A model generated the notes under the pieces. That model worked only from the letters and a program-made list of their open reading frames with translations. It did not search any database and was not told the origin of the DNA. From an uncultured Clostridia bacterium (GTDB lineage: Bacteria; Bacillota; Clostridia; UMGS1810), in assembly GCA_905210855.1 (NCBI GenBank), contig CAJLYL010000039.1:1-14630 (forward strand): a stretch of DNA of 14,630 nt, written 5' to 3'. How positions within the stretch are numbered: the stretch's first letter is position 1; the number at the start of each line of letters is the position of its first letter. Shown here one piece after another: positions 8,526-14,630 of this stretch. The translations under genes and the position numbers were made by a program.

Positions 8526-9632
8526 ATGCGCGGACTTTATATTCATATACCTTTTTGTCGCAGTAAGTGTATTTACTGCGACTTTGCTTCGTTTGCGGAT
8601 AAAAACGGTTTGCAGGACAGGTATATCGAACAGCTCTGCACGGAGATGACCCGATACGGCGGAATGAGCTTTGACACGTTGTATATCGGCGGCGGCACAC
8701 CGACTGTTCTCGGTGATGGTAATTTCAAAAAGCTTTTTGCGGCAATTCGCTCAAACTTTGACATAATGCCGCACAGCGAAATAACCGTCGAGGCAAATCC
8801 CGCGACCGTCACGGCGGATAAAGCGAGATTGCTGAAATCTCTCGGAGTAAGCCGAATAAGCCTCGGTGCGCAATCCTTTGTTGACAGCGAGCTTAGGACA
8901 ATAGGCAGAATTCACTCGGCGGCAGATACGGCGGAGACGTTTCACCTGCTGCGCACCGAGGGATTCGGCAACATCAGTCTCGATCTCATGTACGCTCTGC
9001 CCGGGCAAACAACAGGTACCCTTGAGCGTAGCATTGAAGCCCTGCTTGAGCTTTCGCCCGAGCATATATCGTGCTACGGGCTCAAGGTGGAGGAGGGCAC
9101 AAAGCTTGCCGACATGGCTGCAAACGGAAAGATTGCCGAAAAGAGTGAGGATGAATTTGCGGATATGTATGAACTGATATGCAGGCGAATGAAAGAAAAC
9201 GGTTATGAGCATTATGAAATATCCAATTTTGCAAAGCCGGGTTTTGAATCAAAGCACAACTGCAAATACTGGCGGTGTGAGGAATATCTCGGCGTGGGGC
9301 TCGGCGCGTCGTCATATATAAACGGAGTGAGGTATGCCAACTCTCGGCGGTTTGAGGATTATTTCGGAGGCTTCAAGAGGGATGAGGAGGAAACACTCAC
9401 CGAGGACGACATGATGAGCGAATTTGTCATTCTCGGGCTGCGTATGCTAAAATCGGGTGTGGACACAGCGGAATTTGAGCGAAGATTTCACCGGTCGGCA
9501 GAATCGGTTTTCGGCAGTGCCATCCAAAAAAACAAAGAACTCGGACTACTGAGCGAGCACGACGGAAAACTGCGCCTCACCGAGCGTGCCTGCTGCATTT
9601 CCAACTTGGTAATGTGTGAATTTGTGCTGTGA
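8526..9632 (+). CDS. hemW: Radical SAM heme chaperone HemW
   Basis: This 368-residue radical SAM protein is of the family once annotated as oxygen-independent coproporphyrinogen oxidase. HemW proteins bind heme and hand it to target proteins; they do not carry the HemN oxidase activity. The 4Fe-4S cluster motif CRSKCIYC is at residues 11-18 (C11, C15, C18), very close to the N-terminus. HemN has an extra N-terminal segment, which is missing here. Further blocks are YIGGGTPT (53-60), DLMYALPGQT (153-162), HYEISNFAKPG (229-239) and HNCKYW (244-249), with a HemN_C-like C-terminal domain. GGAGGT at 8512-8517, inside the last codons of the patatin gene, sets the start. It lies just upstream of hrcA, a gene order common in Firmicutes. 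Whether this anaerobe makes or only imports heme cannot be told. Confidence 0.93.
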   Translation: MRGLYIHIPFCRSKCIYCDFASFADKNGLQDRYIEQLCTEMTRYGGMSFDTLYIGGGTPTVLGDGNFKKLFAAIRSNFDIMPHSEITVEANPATVTADKARLLKSLGVSRISLGAQSFVDSELRTIGRIHSAADTAETFHLLRTEGFGNISLDLMYALPGQTTGTLERSIEALLELSPEHISCYGLKVEEGTKLADMAANGKIAEKSEDEFADMYELICRRMKENGYEHYEISNFAKPGFESKHNCKYWRCEEYLGVGLGASSYINGVRYANSRRFEDYFGGFKRDEEETLTEDDMMSEFVILGLRMLKSGVDTAEFERRFHRSAESVFGSAIQKNKELGLLSEHDGKLRLTERACCISNLVMCEFVL

Positions 9633-9688
9633 TTTGTTGCCCCGATGTTATCATTTTGTGAATAAATCGTAAATTTTGATAAAAACTA

Positions 9689-9717
9689 TTGACAAATATT
9701 GATGATGGTGTTATCTT
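9689..9717 (+). promoter_or_regulatory. Heat-shock operon promoter
   Basis: A perfect -35 TTGACA (9689-9694) is followed by a 17-nt spacer and the -10 TATCTT (9712-9717), with TG at 9709-9710 as an extended -10. The 30 bases upstream are very AT-rich and could act as an UP element. The predicted start near 9724 falls right at the CIRCE operator, the usual class I heat-shock arrangement. The rest of the 137-nt gap after hemW (9633-9688) shows no gene and no clear terminator. Confidence 0.8.
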
Positions 9718-9725
9718 ATATATTG

Positions 9726-9752
9726 TTAGCAGACGAAGTGTTCGAGTGCTAA
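9726..9752 (+). promoter_or_regulatory. CIRCE operator (HrcA binding site)
   Basis: The right arm GAGTGCTAA (9744-9752) is a perfect match to the CIRCE consensus. It is separated by exactly 9 nt from the left arm TTAGCAGAC (9726-9734), which differs from TTAGCACTC at two positions. It lies directly downstream of the predicted transcription start and ends 17 nt before the hrcA ATG, so HrcA bound here would block its own operon. Confidence 0.92.
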
Positions 9753-9769
9753 CATTGGAGGAATGGATT

Positions 9770-10810
9770 ATGGAGCTCAGTGAGAGGAAAAAGAAGATTC
9801 TTCAGGCTATCATTGATGACTACATAGTTACCGCAGAGCCTGTCGGGTCGTCATACATTCTCGGCAGTCACAACCTCGGCATCAGCTCGGCTACGGTGCG
9901 CAACGAGATGGCTGCGCTTGAAAAACTCGGCTATCTTGAAAAACCGCATACGTCCGCCGGCAGAGTACCGTCGGATTTGGGATACAGAGTGTATGTCAAC
10001 GAGCTGATGAATGAATACAAGCTTACCCTGAATGAGATAAATCAGATTAAGCTTGCGCTTGAGAAAAAATTTATCGAGTTCAACAAAATCATTGCGAGCA
10101 TATCCGACGTGACATCGCTGCTCACCAATTACACCACGGTGTTCACCATGCCGACGGCTCAAACCTACACGATATCGAACATCAAGCTGATGTCGATTGA
10201 CGACCACAGCTTTGTCATGATAATCGTCACGGGCAACGGAGTTGTCAAGAGTACGCAGATATCCGTTGAAAAAAGCTATGATTCGTCCGTGCTCGAAAAG
10301 CTTTCAAACTGGCTTAACAACAGATTTTCGGGCATGAGCGCAAGCCTCATCACCAAAGAGGCGCTCTCGGGCGAGAAAGATATTTTGCCGGTGGAGGAAA
10401 ATCTGCTTGAGCCCATTTTCTCATATCTTTATGAGGTGGTCAGTGAGCTCAGCGATGTTGATATACATCTGACCGGCACGACAAACATTTTCAATCATCC
10501 CGAGTTTAACGATATTGACCGTGCAAAGGATTTTCTTACCTTTGTAAAGAAAGACAACGTTGCGGATCTCAAGCAGCTGATGAGCACAAGCGCGGATGAC
10601 ATCTCGGTGATAATCGGCGACGAAAACCCCGTCCTAAAGAATCACGACCTGAGCATTGTGGTTTCAAACTACAATCTCGGCGAGGGCTTCACAGGCAAAC
10701 TTGCGGTCATAGGGCCGACGAGGATGGATTATGCAAAGGCGGTGTCAACGCTGAATTATCTTATCAATGTGCTCAATAAGCGACGGCGGATGATGGGCGA
10801 CGGCAGCTGA
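9770..10810 (+). CDS. hrcA: Heat-inducible transcription repressor HrcA
   Basis: This 346-residue repressor binds CIRCE and shuts off class I heat-shock genes; in studied Firmicutes its folding depends on GroEL. The N-terminal winged-helix region is highly typical, with ELSERKKKILQAIIDDYI (2-19), SSATVRNEMAALEKLGYLE (39-57) and TSAGRVPSDLGYRVYV (61-76). The rest is the GAF-like and dimerization part, ending in NYLINVLNKRRR. The length is normal (about 345). The frame is open back to an ATG at 9689, but that start would put the promoter and CIRCE inside the gene. The ATG at 9770 has GGAGG 8 nt upstream and gives the standard N-terminus. It is the first gene of the operon and precedes grpE by 24 nt. 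Confidence 0.97.
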   Translation: MELSERKKKILQAIIDDYIVTAEPVGSSYILGSHNLGISSATVRNEMAALEKLGYLEKPHTSAGRVPSDLGYRVYVNELMNEYKLTLNEINQIKLALEKKFIEFNKIIASISDVTSLLTNYTTVFTMPTAQTYTISNIKLMSIDDHSFVMIIVTGNGVVKSTQISVEKSYDSSVLEKLSNWLNNRFSGMSASLITKEALSGEKDILPVEENLLEPIFSYLYEVVSELSDVDIHLTGTTNIFNHPEFNDIDRAKDFLTFVKKDNVADLKQLMSTSADDISVIIGDENPVLKNHDLSIVVSNYNLGEGFTGKLAVIGPTRMDYAKAVSTLNYLINVLNKRRRMMGDGS

Positions 10811-10834
10811 CATTAATATTAAGGAGTTGATAAT

Positions 10835-11371
10835 ATGGCAAAGAAGCCAAAGAACGATACAGAGGAAAAGATAACGCCGGGCGAGCCCGAGGCAAGCGAA
10901 AATACAAGCCCCGAGTGCGACGGACTCAAGGCGGAGCTTGAGGCAAAAACCAAAGAGTGCGAGGCGCTCGACGACCGCTGCAAGAGACTGGCGGCGGAGT
11001 TTGACAACTACAAAAAGCGCACGGTTAAGGAGAAAGAAAGTATCTATGCCGACAGCGTGTGCGATGTGGTTGAAAAAATGCTTCCGGTGCTCGATAATCT
11101 TGAGCGCGCGATAGATTCGTTTGACGATAAGGAAAGCGAGCATTGCAAGGGAGTGGAGATGGTGCTGCGCCAGACAGCCGATATTCTGAAAAAAATCGGC
11201 GTTGAGGAGATTAATGCGGTCGGCGAAAAATTCGACCCGACCATGCACAATGCCGTGATGCATATAGATGACGACAATTACGGTGAAAACACCGTTGCGC
11301 AGCAGTTTCAAAAGGGTTATAAATATAAGGATAAGGTTATCAGATACAGTATGGTTCAGGTTGCAAACTGA
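10835..11371 (+). CDS. grpE: Nucleotide exchange factor GrpE
   Basis: This 178-residue cochaperone releases ADP from DnaK so that it can rebind ATP and drop its substrate. The first 35 or so residues are charged and low in complexity, as usual. A long helix follows, containing LAAEFDNYKKRT, which is expected to form the dimeric coiled coil. Then come LPVLDNLERAID and the beta domain that contacts DnaK, with FDPTMHNAVMHI and the family ending QFQKGYKYKDKVIRYSMVQV. AAGGAG lies 8 nt before the ATG. Position between hrcA and dnaK is the standard order in Firmicutes. A 42-nt gap to dnaK contains only a strong ribosome binding site (GGGAGGT, 11399-11405). Confidence 0.97.
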   Translation: MAKKPKNDTEEKITPGEPEASENTSPECDGLKAELEAKTKECEALDDRCKRLAAEFDNYKKRTVKEKESIYADSVCDVVEKMLPVLDNLERAIDSFDDKESEHCKGVEMVLRQTADILKKIGVEEINAVGEKFDPTMHNAVMHIDDDNYGENTVAQQFQKGYKYKDKVIRYSMVQVAN

Positions 11372-11413
11372 GAACCGGATTTCCAAGGTTAATTATTAGG
11401 GAGGTTTTATATT

Positions 11414-13264
11414 ATGTCAAAGATTATAGGTATTGATTTGGGTACAACTAATTCATGCGTGGCTGTTATGGAGGGCGGCGAGCCTACCGTTATAGCCAAT
11501 GCGGAGGGCGCAAGAACCACACCGTCGGTTGTCGCATTCACAAAAGAGGGCGAAAGACTTGTCGGTCAGGTTGCCAAGAGACAGGCAATCACCAATCCTG
11601 ACAGAACCATTATCTCCATTAAGAGAGACATGGGCACTGACAGAAAGGTGGATATAGACGATAAGAAATACACACCGCAGGAAATCTCCGCGATGATTCT
11701 GCAAAAGCTGAAAATGGACGCGGAAAGCTACCTCGGCGAAAAGGTTACACAGGCGGTAATCACTGTTCCGGCGTATTTCAGCGACGCTCAGAGACAGGCT
11801 ACCAAGGACGCCGGCAAGATTGCCGGTCTTGAGGTTCTGCGTATAATCAACGAGCCTACCGCGGCAGCGCTTGCTTACGGCATGGATAAGGATCATGAGC
11901 AGAAAATCATGGTTTATGACCTCGGCGGCGGCACCTTCGATGTGTCCATACTCGAAATCGGCGACGGCGTGTTTGAGGTACTTGCAACATCGGGCAACAA
12001 CAGACTCGGCGGCGATGACTTCGACCAGAGAGGAATGGATTATCTTTTAGACGAATTTAAAAAGAGCAACGGCATAGACCTCTCTACGGATAAGGTTGCA
12101 ATGCAGAGACTTAAAGAAGCTGCCGAAAAAGCTAAAATAGAGCTTTCCGGCGTTGCTTCAACAAATATTAATCTGCCGTTTATCACAGCGGACGCAACTG
12201 GCCCGAAGCACCTTGACATCACACTCACAAGAAGCAAATTTGATGAATTGACTGCGGATTTGGTAGAGATGACAATGGTTCCATCCAAAAACGCACTGTC
12301 CGATGCAGGGCTTAACCCGAGCGACATAAGCAAGGTTCTCCTGGTCGGCGGTTCGTCCAGAATACCGGCTGTGCAGGAGGCTGTTAAAAAGCTTATCGGT
12401 CAGGAGCCCCACAAGGGCATCAACCCCGATGAGTGCGTGGCTATCGGCGCGGCTATCCAGGCAGGCGTGCTTGCAGGCGATGTAAAAGACCTGCTTTTGC
12501 TCGATGTAACTCCGCTTTCACTCGGCATAGAGACAATGGGCGGCGTTTGCACAAAGATTATTGAGAGAAACACCACCATCCCCACAAAGAAGAGTCAGGT
12601 ATTCTCCACGGCTGCGGACAATCAGACAAGCGTTGAGATTAACGTGCTCCAGGGTGAGCGCGAGATGGCTCAGTACAACAAGAGCCTCGGCAGATTCAGC
12701 CTCAACGGCATTGCTCCGGCTCCGAGGGGAGTTCCGCAGATTGAGGTAAGCTTTGATATTGATGCCAACGGTATAGTTCATGTTTCCGCAAAGGATATGG
12801 CAACCGGCAACGAGCAGGATATCACAATCACGGCAAGTTCCAACCTCTCCGAGGAGGATATAGACAAGGCAGTAAAGGACGCAGAAAAATTTGCGGCTGA
12901 GGATAAGGCTAAGAAAGAAGAAATCGAAATCCGCAACAATGCCGATTCGCTTGTATATCAGTGCGAAAAGGCTTTGACAGACCTCGGCGACAAGATTGAC
13001 GCGGCTGACAAATCCGCAATCGAAGCCAAGATTGCCGACACAAAAAAAGCTCTTGAGGGCACTGATTCAACGGCTATCAAGAATGCCGCAGACGAATTGC
13101 AGAAGAAATTCTACGAGGTATCGTCCAAGGTATATCAGGCGGCAAATCCGCAGGGAGCACAGGGCGCAGGCGGCGCTCAGGGATTCGGCGGAGCTGCCGG
13201 CGGCAGCGCTGACGGTTCAACTGTTGACGGCGATTACACCGTGGTTGATGACGACAACAAATAA
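11414..13264 (+). CDS. dnaK: Chaperone DnaK (Hsp70)
   Basis: This 616-residue cytoplasmic Hsp70 chaperone binds and releases unfolded polypeptides in an ATP cycle driven by DnaJ and GrpE. The ATPase domain starts with IGIDLGTTNSCVAV (5-18), and the second phosphate motif VYDLGGGTFDVS is at 167-178. A third signature, VLLVGGSSRIPAVQEAV, is at 308-324. The linker VKDLLLLDV (357-365) leads to the substrate domain, followed by a helical lid and a Gly/Ala-rich tail ending in an acidic run. After IKRDMG (69-74) the protein is about two dozen residues shorter than Escherichia coli DnaK, the well-known deletion shared by Firmicutes Hsp70s. All core motifs are intact. A 103-nt gap with several RNA hairpins separates it from dnaJ, so dnaJ expression may be set apart from dnaK. 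Confidence 0.98.
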   Translation: MSKIIGIDLGTTNSCVAVMEGGEPTVIANAEGARTTPSVVAFTKEGERLVGQVAKRQAITNPDRTIISIKRDMGTDRKVDIDDKKYTPQEISAMILQKLKMDAESYLGEKVTQAVITVPAYFSDAQRQATKDAGKIAGLEVLRIINEPTAAALAYGMDKDHEQKIMVYDLGGGTFDVSILEIGDGVFEVLATSGNNRLGGDDFDQRGMDYLLDEFKKSNGIDLSTDKVAMQRLKEAAEKAKIELSGVASTNINLPFITADATGPKHLDITLTRSKFDELTADLVEMTMVPSKNALSDAGLNPSDISKVLLVGGSSRIPAVQEAVKKLIGQEPHKGINPDECVAIGAAIQAGVLAGDVKDLLLLDVTPLSLGIETMGGVCTKIIERNTTIPTKKSQVFSTAADNQTSVEINVLQGEREMAQYNKSLGRFSLNGIAPAPRGVPQIEVSFDIDANGIVHVSAKDMATGNEQDITITASSNLSEEDIDKAVKDAEKFAAEDKAKKEEIEIRNNADSLVYQCEKALTDLGDKIDAADKSAIEAKIADTKKALEGTDSTAIKNAADELQKKFYEVSSKVYQAANPQGAQGAGGAQGFGGAAGGSADGSTVDGDYTVVDDDNK

Positions 13265-13275
13265 TTAATACAATG

Positions 13276-13327
13276 CACTTGTCATATGAGAATCCGCAAG
13301 GATTCTCATATGCTTGTGTTAATTTTT
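13276..13327 (+). terminator. Hairpin in the dnaK-dnaJ gap, possible attenuator or mRNA-stability element
   Basis: A perfect 13-bp inverted repeat (13283-13295 with 13300-13312) closes a GCAA tetraloop, a stable GNRA loop. It begins 18 nt after the dnaK stop. The T run (13323-13327) is 10 nt past the stem. A lower CAC/GTG helix (13276-13278 with 13316-13318) across a small internal loop would bring it closer. It is therefore less certain as a terminator than the other two in this window. It could cause partial termination, or protect the 3' end of an hrcA-grpE-dnaK message. That dnaJ follows with no good promoter suggests read-through is substantial. Confidence 0.6.
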
Positions 13328-13330
13328 ATC

Positions 13331-13357
13331 GGGCATTTTTTATGCCCTTCGGAAGGG
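13331..13357 (+). promoter_or_regulatory. Mutually exclusive hairpins over the dnaJ ribosome binding site
   Basis: The dnaJ ribosome binding site GGAAGGG (13351-13357) can pair through AAGGG with CCCTT just upstream (13345-13349), hiding it in a 5-bp hairpin. The same CCC can instead pair in GGGCAT (13331-13336) with ATGCCC (13342-13347), which leaves the site free. The base pairing is directly visible; any regulatory role is inference. The upstream hairpin is longer and would form first during transcription. Confidence 0.35.
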
Positions 13358-13367
13358 TTGAACAATC

Positions 13368-14522
13368 GTGGCAGACAAGAGAGATTACTATGAAGTGCTC
13401 GGCGTTAACAAGGGGGCAAGCGACACCGAGATAAAAAAAGCTTACCGAAAGCTTGCCATGAAATATCATCCGGACACCAATCCGGGCAATAAAGAGGCTG
13501 AGGAGAAGTTTAAAGAGGTCAACGAGGCTTACAGCGTACTCAGCGATTCCGATAAAAGAGCCAAATACGACCAATACGGCTTTGCCGGAACCGACCCGAA
13601 TTTCGGCGCGGGCGGCGGCTTTGGCGGCGGTTTCGGCGACGTTGATTTGGGAGATATATTCGGTTCATTCTTCGGCGGCTTCGGAGGCGGAAGAGGGGCA
13701 AACCGCAACGGCCCGCGCCGCGGCAGCGATATTGAGGAAAGAGTGACGCTCACCTTTGAGGAGGCGGCATTCGGAACAAAAAAGAAGATTAAAACCTACG
13801 TTATAGAAAGCTGTGACGCCTGCGGCGGCACAGGCGCAAAGAACCCTGCCGACAAGCAGAAGTGTACTGCCTGCAACGGCACCGGTGAGGTGCGCAATGT
13901 TCAGCGCACACCGCTCGGTCAGTTTGTAAATGTCACCACCTGTCAGAGATGCCACGGCACCGGCTACACAATCACCAACCCGTGTACCAAGTGCAAGGGC
14001 AAGGGCATGATTAAGCACGCAAAGACATTTGATGTGGATATTCCTGCCGGCATAAACCACGGACAGACGGTTATTCTGCGCGGTGCGGGAAACAAGGGCG
14101 CAAACGGCGGCCCTGCCGGAGATTTGCTTGTGACGGTTAGCGTTGCGCGGCATTCGGTTTTCACGCGCGACGGCTACGATGTTCATCTGACCGTGCCGAT
14201 TACCTTTGTGCAGGCGGCGCTCGGCGCAGATATAGAAATTCCCGTGCTCGACTCGGCAAAAAAAGCCACCGGCAAAATGAGCTTTACCATACCCGAGGGC
14301 ACGCAGTCGGGCGAGCAATTCCGCCTCGGCGGCAAGGGAATACCGGTTGTTCACAGGAGCGCAAGGGGAGACATGATTCTCACGGTTCAGGTGGAGGTTC
14401 CGAAAAACCTCAACGGCGAGCAGAAGGAAGCGCTTGTTAATTTTGCAAAGGTTTCAAAGGAAAGCAACTATAAGCAAAGCAAAAATTTCTTTGAAAGAAT
14501 GAAGAATACATTCGGAAAATAA
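13368..14522 (+). CDS. dnaJ: Chaperone DnaJ (Hsp40)
   Basis: This 384-residue type I Hsp40 brings substrates to DnaK and stimulates its ATPase. The J domain (about 5-70) carries the essential HPD at 34-36. A Gly/Phe-rich segment follows (about 71-110). The zinc-binding domain has four CxxCxGxG repeats: C149/C152, C166/C169, C192/C195 and C206/C209, all complete. Two substrate-binding beta domains and a C-terminal dimerization region complete the usual layout, and length is normal (about 380). The start is GTG, chosen because it gives the family N-terminus MADKRDYYEVLG; the ribosome binding site GGAAGGG is 10 nt upstream and weaker than those of the other genes here. It is the last gene of the heat-shock operon before a strong terminator. 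Confidence 0.97.
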   Translation: MADKRDYYEVLGVNKGASDTEIKKAYRKLAMKYHPDTNPGNKEAEEKFKEVNEAYSVLSDSDKRAKYDQYGFAGTDPNFGAGGGFGGGFGDVDLGDIFGSFFGGFGGGRGANRNGPRRGSDIEERVTLTFEEAAFGTKKKIKTYVIESCDACGGTGAKNPADKQKCTACNGTGEVRNVQRTPLGQFVNVTTCQRCHGTGYTITNPCTKCKGKGMIKHAKTFDVDIPAGINHGQTVILRGAGNKGANGGPAGDLLVTVSVARHSVFTRDGYDVHLTVPITFVQAALGADIEIPVLDSAKKATGKMSFTIPEGTQSGEQFRLGGKGIPVVHRSARGDMILTVQVEVPKNLNGEQKEALVNFAKVSKESNYKQSKNFFERMKNTFGK

Positions 14523-14539
14523 ATTTATATTCTATGATT

Positions 14540-14574
14540 GAGATTGTCCGATTATGCTCGGGCAATCTCTTTTT
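14540..14574 (+). terminator. Intrinsic terminator of the heat-shock operon
   Basis: A 12-bp stem (14540-14551 with 14558-14569, one G-U pair) closes a 6-nt loop and is followed at once by five T residues. It begins 17 nt after the dnaJ stop and ends the hrcA-grpE-dnaK-dnaJ unit. Confidence 0.92.
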
Positions 14575-14587
14575 GCTGTATAGGAAA

Positions 14588-14616
14588 TTGCGTTTTTTGA
14601 AAAAGTATGATATAAT
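14588..14616 (+). promoter_or_regulatory. Promoter for a gene beyond the right edge
   Basis: A perfect -10 TATAAT (14611-14616) is preceded by TG at 14608-14609, giving an extended -10. The -35 at 17-nt spacing, TTGCGT (14588-14593), is poor, which an extended -10 can offset. Transcription would start near 14623. The downstream gene is not in the window. Confidence 0.6.
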
Positions 14617-14630
14617 AGAAAACAAGTCAA

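Noticed and set aside
9689..9769. Upstream in-frame start for hrcA
   Set aside because: It would place the -10, the CIRCE operator and the ribosome binding site inside the coding region, and no HrcA has such an extension.
11372..11413. Hairpin in the grpE-dnaK gap
   Set aside because: Only four pairs (AACC with GGTT) across a 10-nt loop and no T tract; too weak to call.
13314..13343. Separate promoter for dnaJ (TTGTGT with a TTTTAT -10 at 18 nt)
   Set aside because: Both boxes are poor matches, and the sequence is explained by T-rich spacers around hairpins.
13607..13690. GGC-rich repetitive stretch
   Set aside because: It encodes the Gly/Phe-rich linker normal for DnaJ and is not a DNA repeat of separate interest.
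1..14630. tRNA, rRNA, CRISPR, transposon, prophage or riboswitch signals
   Set aside because: None were found on reading. Gaps are short and nearly all sequence is coding; the purine operon leader, where a riboswitch might be, is outside the window.

Overview
The window looks like chromosomal DNA of a Gram-positive anaerobe of the class Clostridia, most likely an Oscillospirales- or Ruminococcus-like gut lineage. This is inferred from four things. The DnaK nucleotide-binding domain is short, as in Firmicutes. PurL is a single-chain enzyme of about 1230 residues, the clostridial/streptococcal form. Heat-shock control is by HrcA and CIRCE. There is a formate-tetrahydrofolate ligase, and strong GGAGG ribosome binding sites precede most genes. 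All nine genes lie on the + strand. I see no mobile elements, RNA genes or CRISPR arrays.

Region 1 (1-7612) is the 3' part of a purine biosynthesis operon: a 5'-truncated AICAR transformylase, purD, purL and fhs. It ends at a strong intrinsic terminator. The enzymes act on GAR synthesis (PurD), FGAR amidation (PurL) and AICAR formylation. Fhs makes the 10-formyl-tetrahydrofolate used by the transformylase, so the last gene supplies a cofactor for the first. purD and purL abut with no intergenic base.

Region 2 (7613-9632) starts with a good extended -10 promoter. It holds a patatin-like acyl hydrolase gene followed 4 nt later by hemW, a radical SAM heme chaperone.

Region 3 (9633-14574) is the class I heat-shock operon hrcA-grpE-dnaK-dnaJ. 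A TTGACA promoter lies immediately upstream of a CIRCE operator, so the HrcA repressor should control its own operon. The long dnaK-dnaJ gap holds a perfect 13-bp hairpin. After it come two mutually exclusive small hairpins, one of which covers the dnaJ ribosome binding site. A strong terminator follows dnaJ, and a promoter for the next, unseen gene lies at the right edge.

This is mostly conserved housekeeping DNA, and I do not see an undescribed system. The points most worth a second look are the RNA structures before dnaJ, the imperfect left arm of CIRCE, and the patatin gene upstream of hemW, where lepA sits in many Firmicutes.
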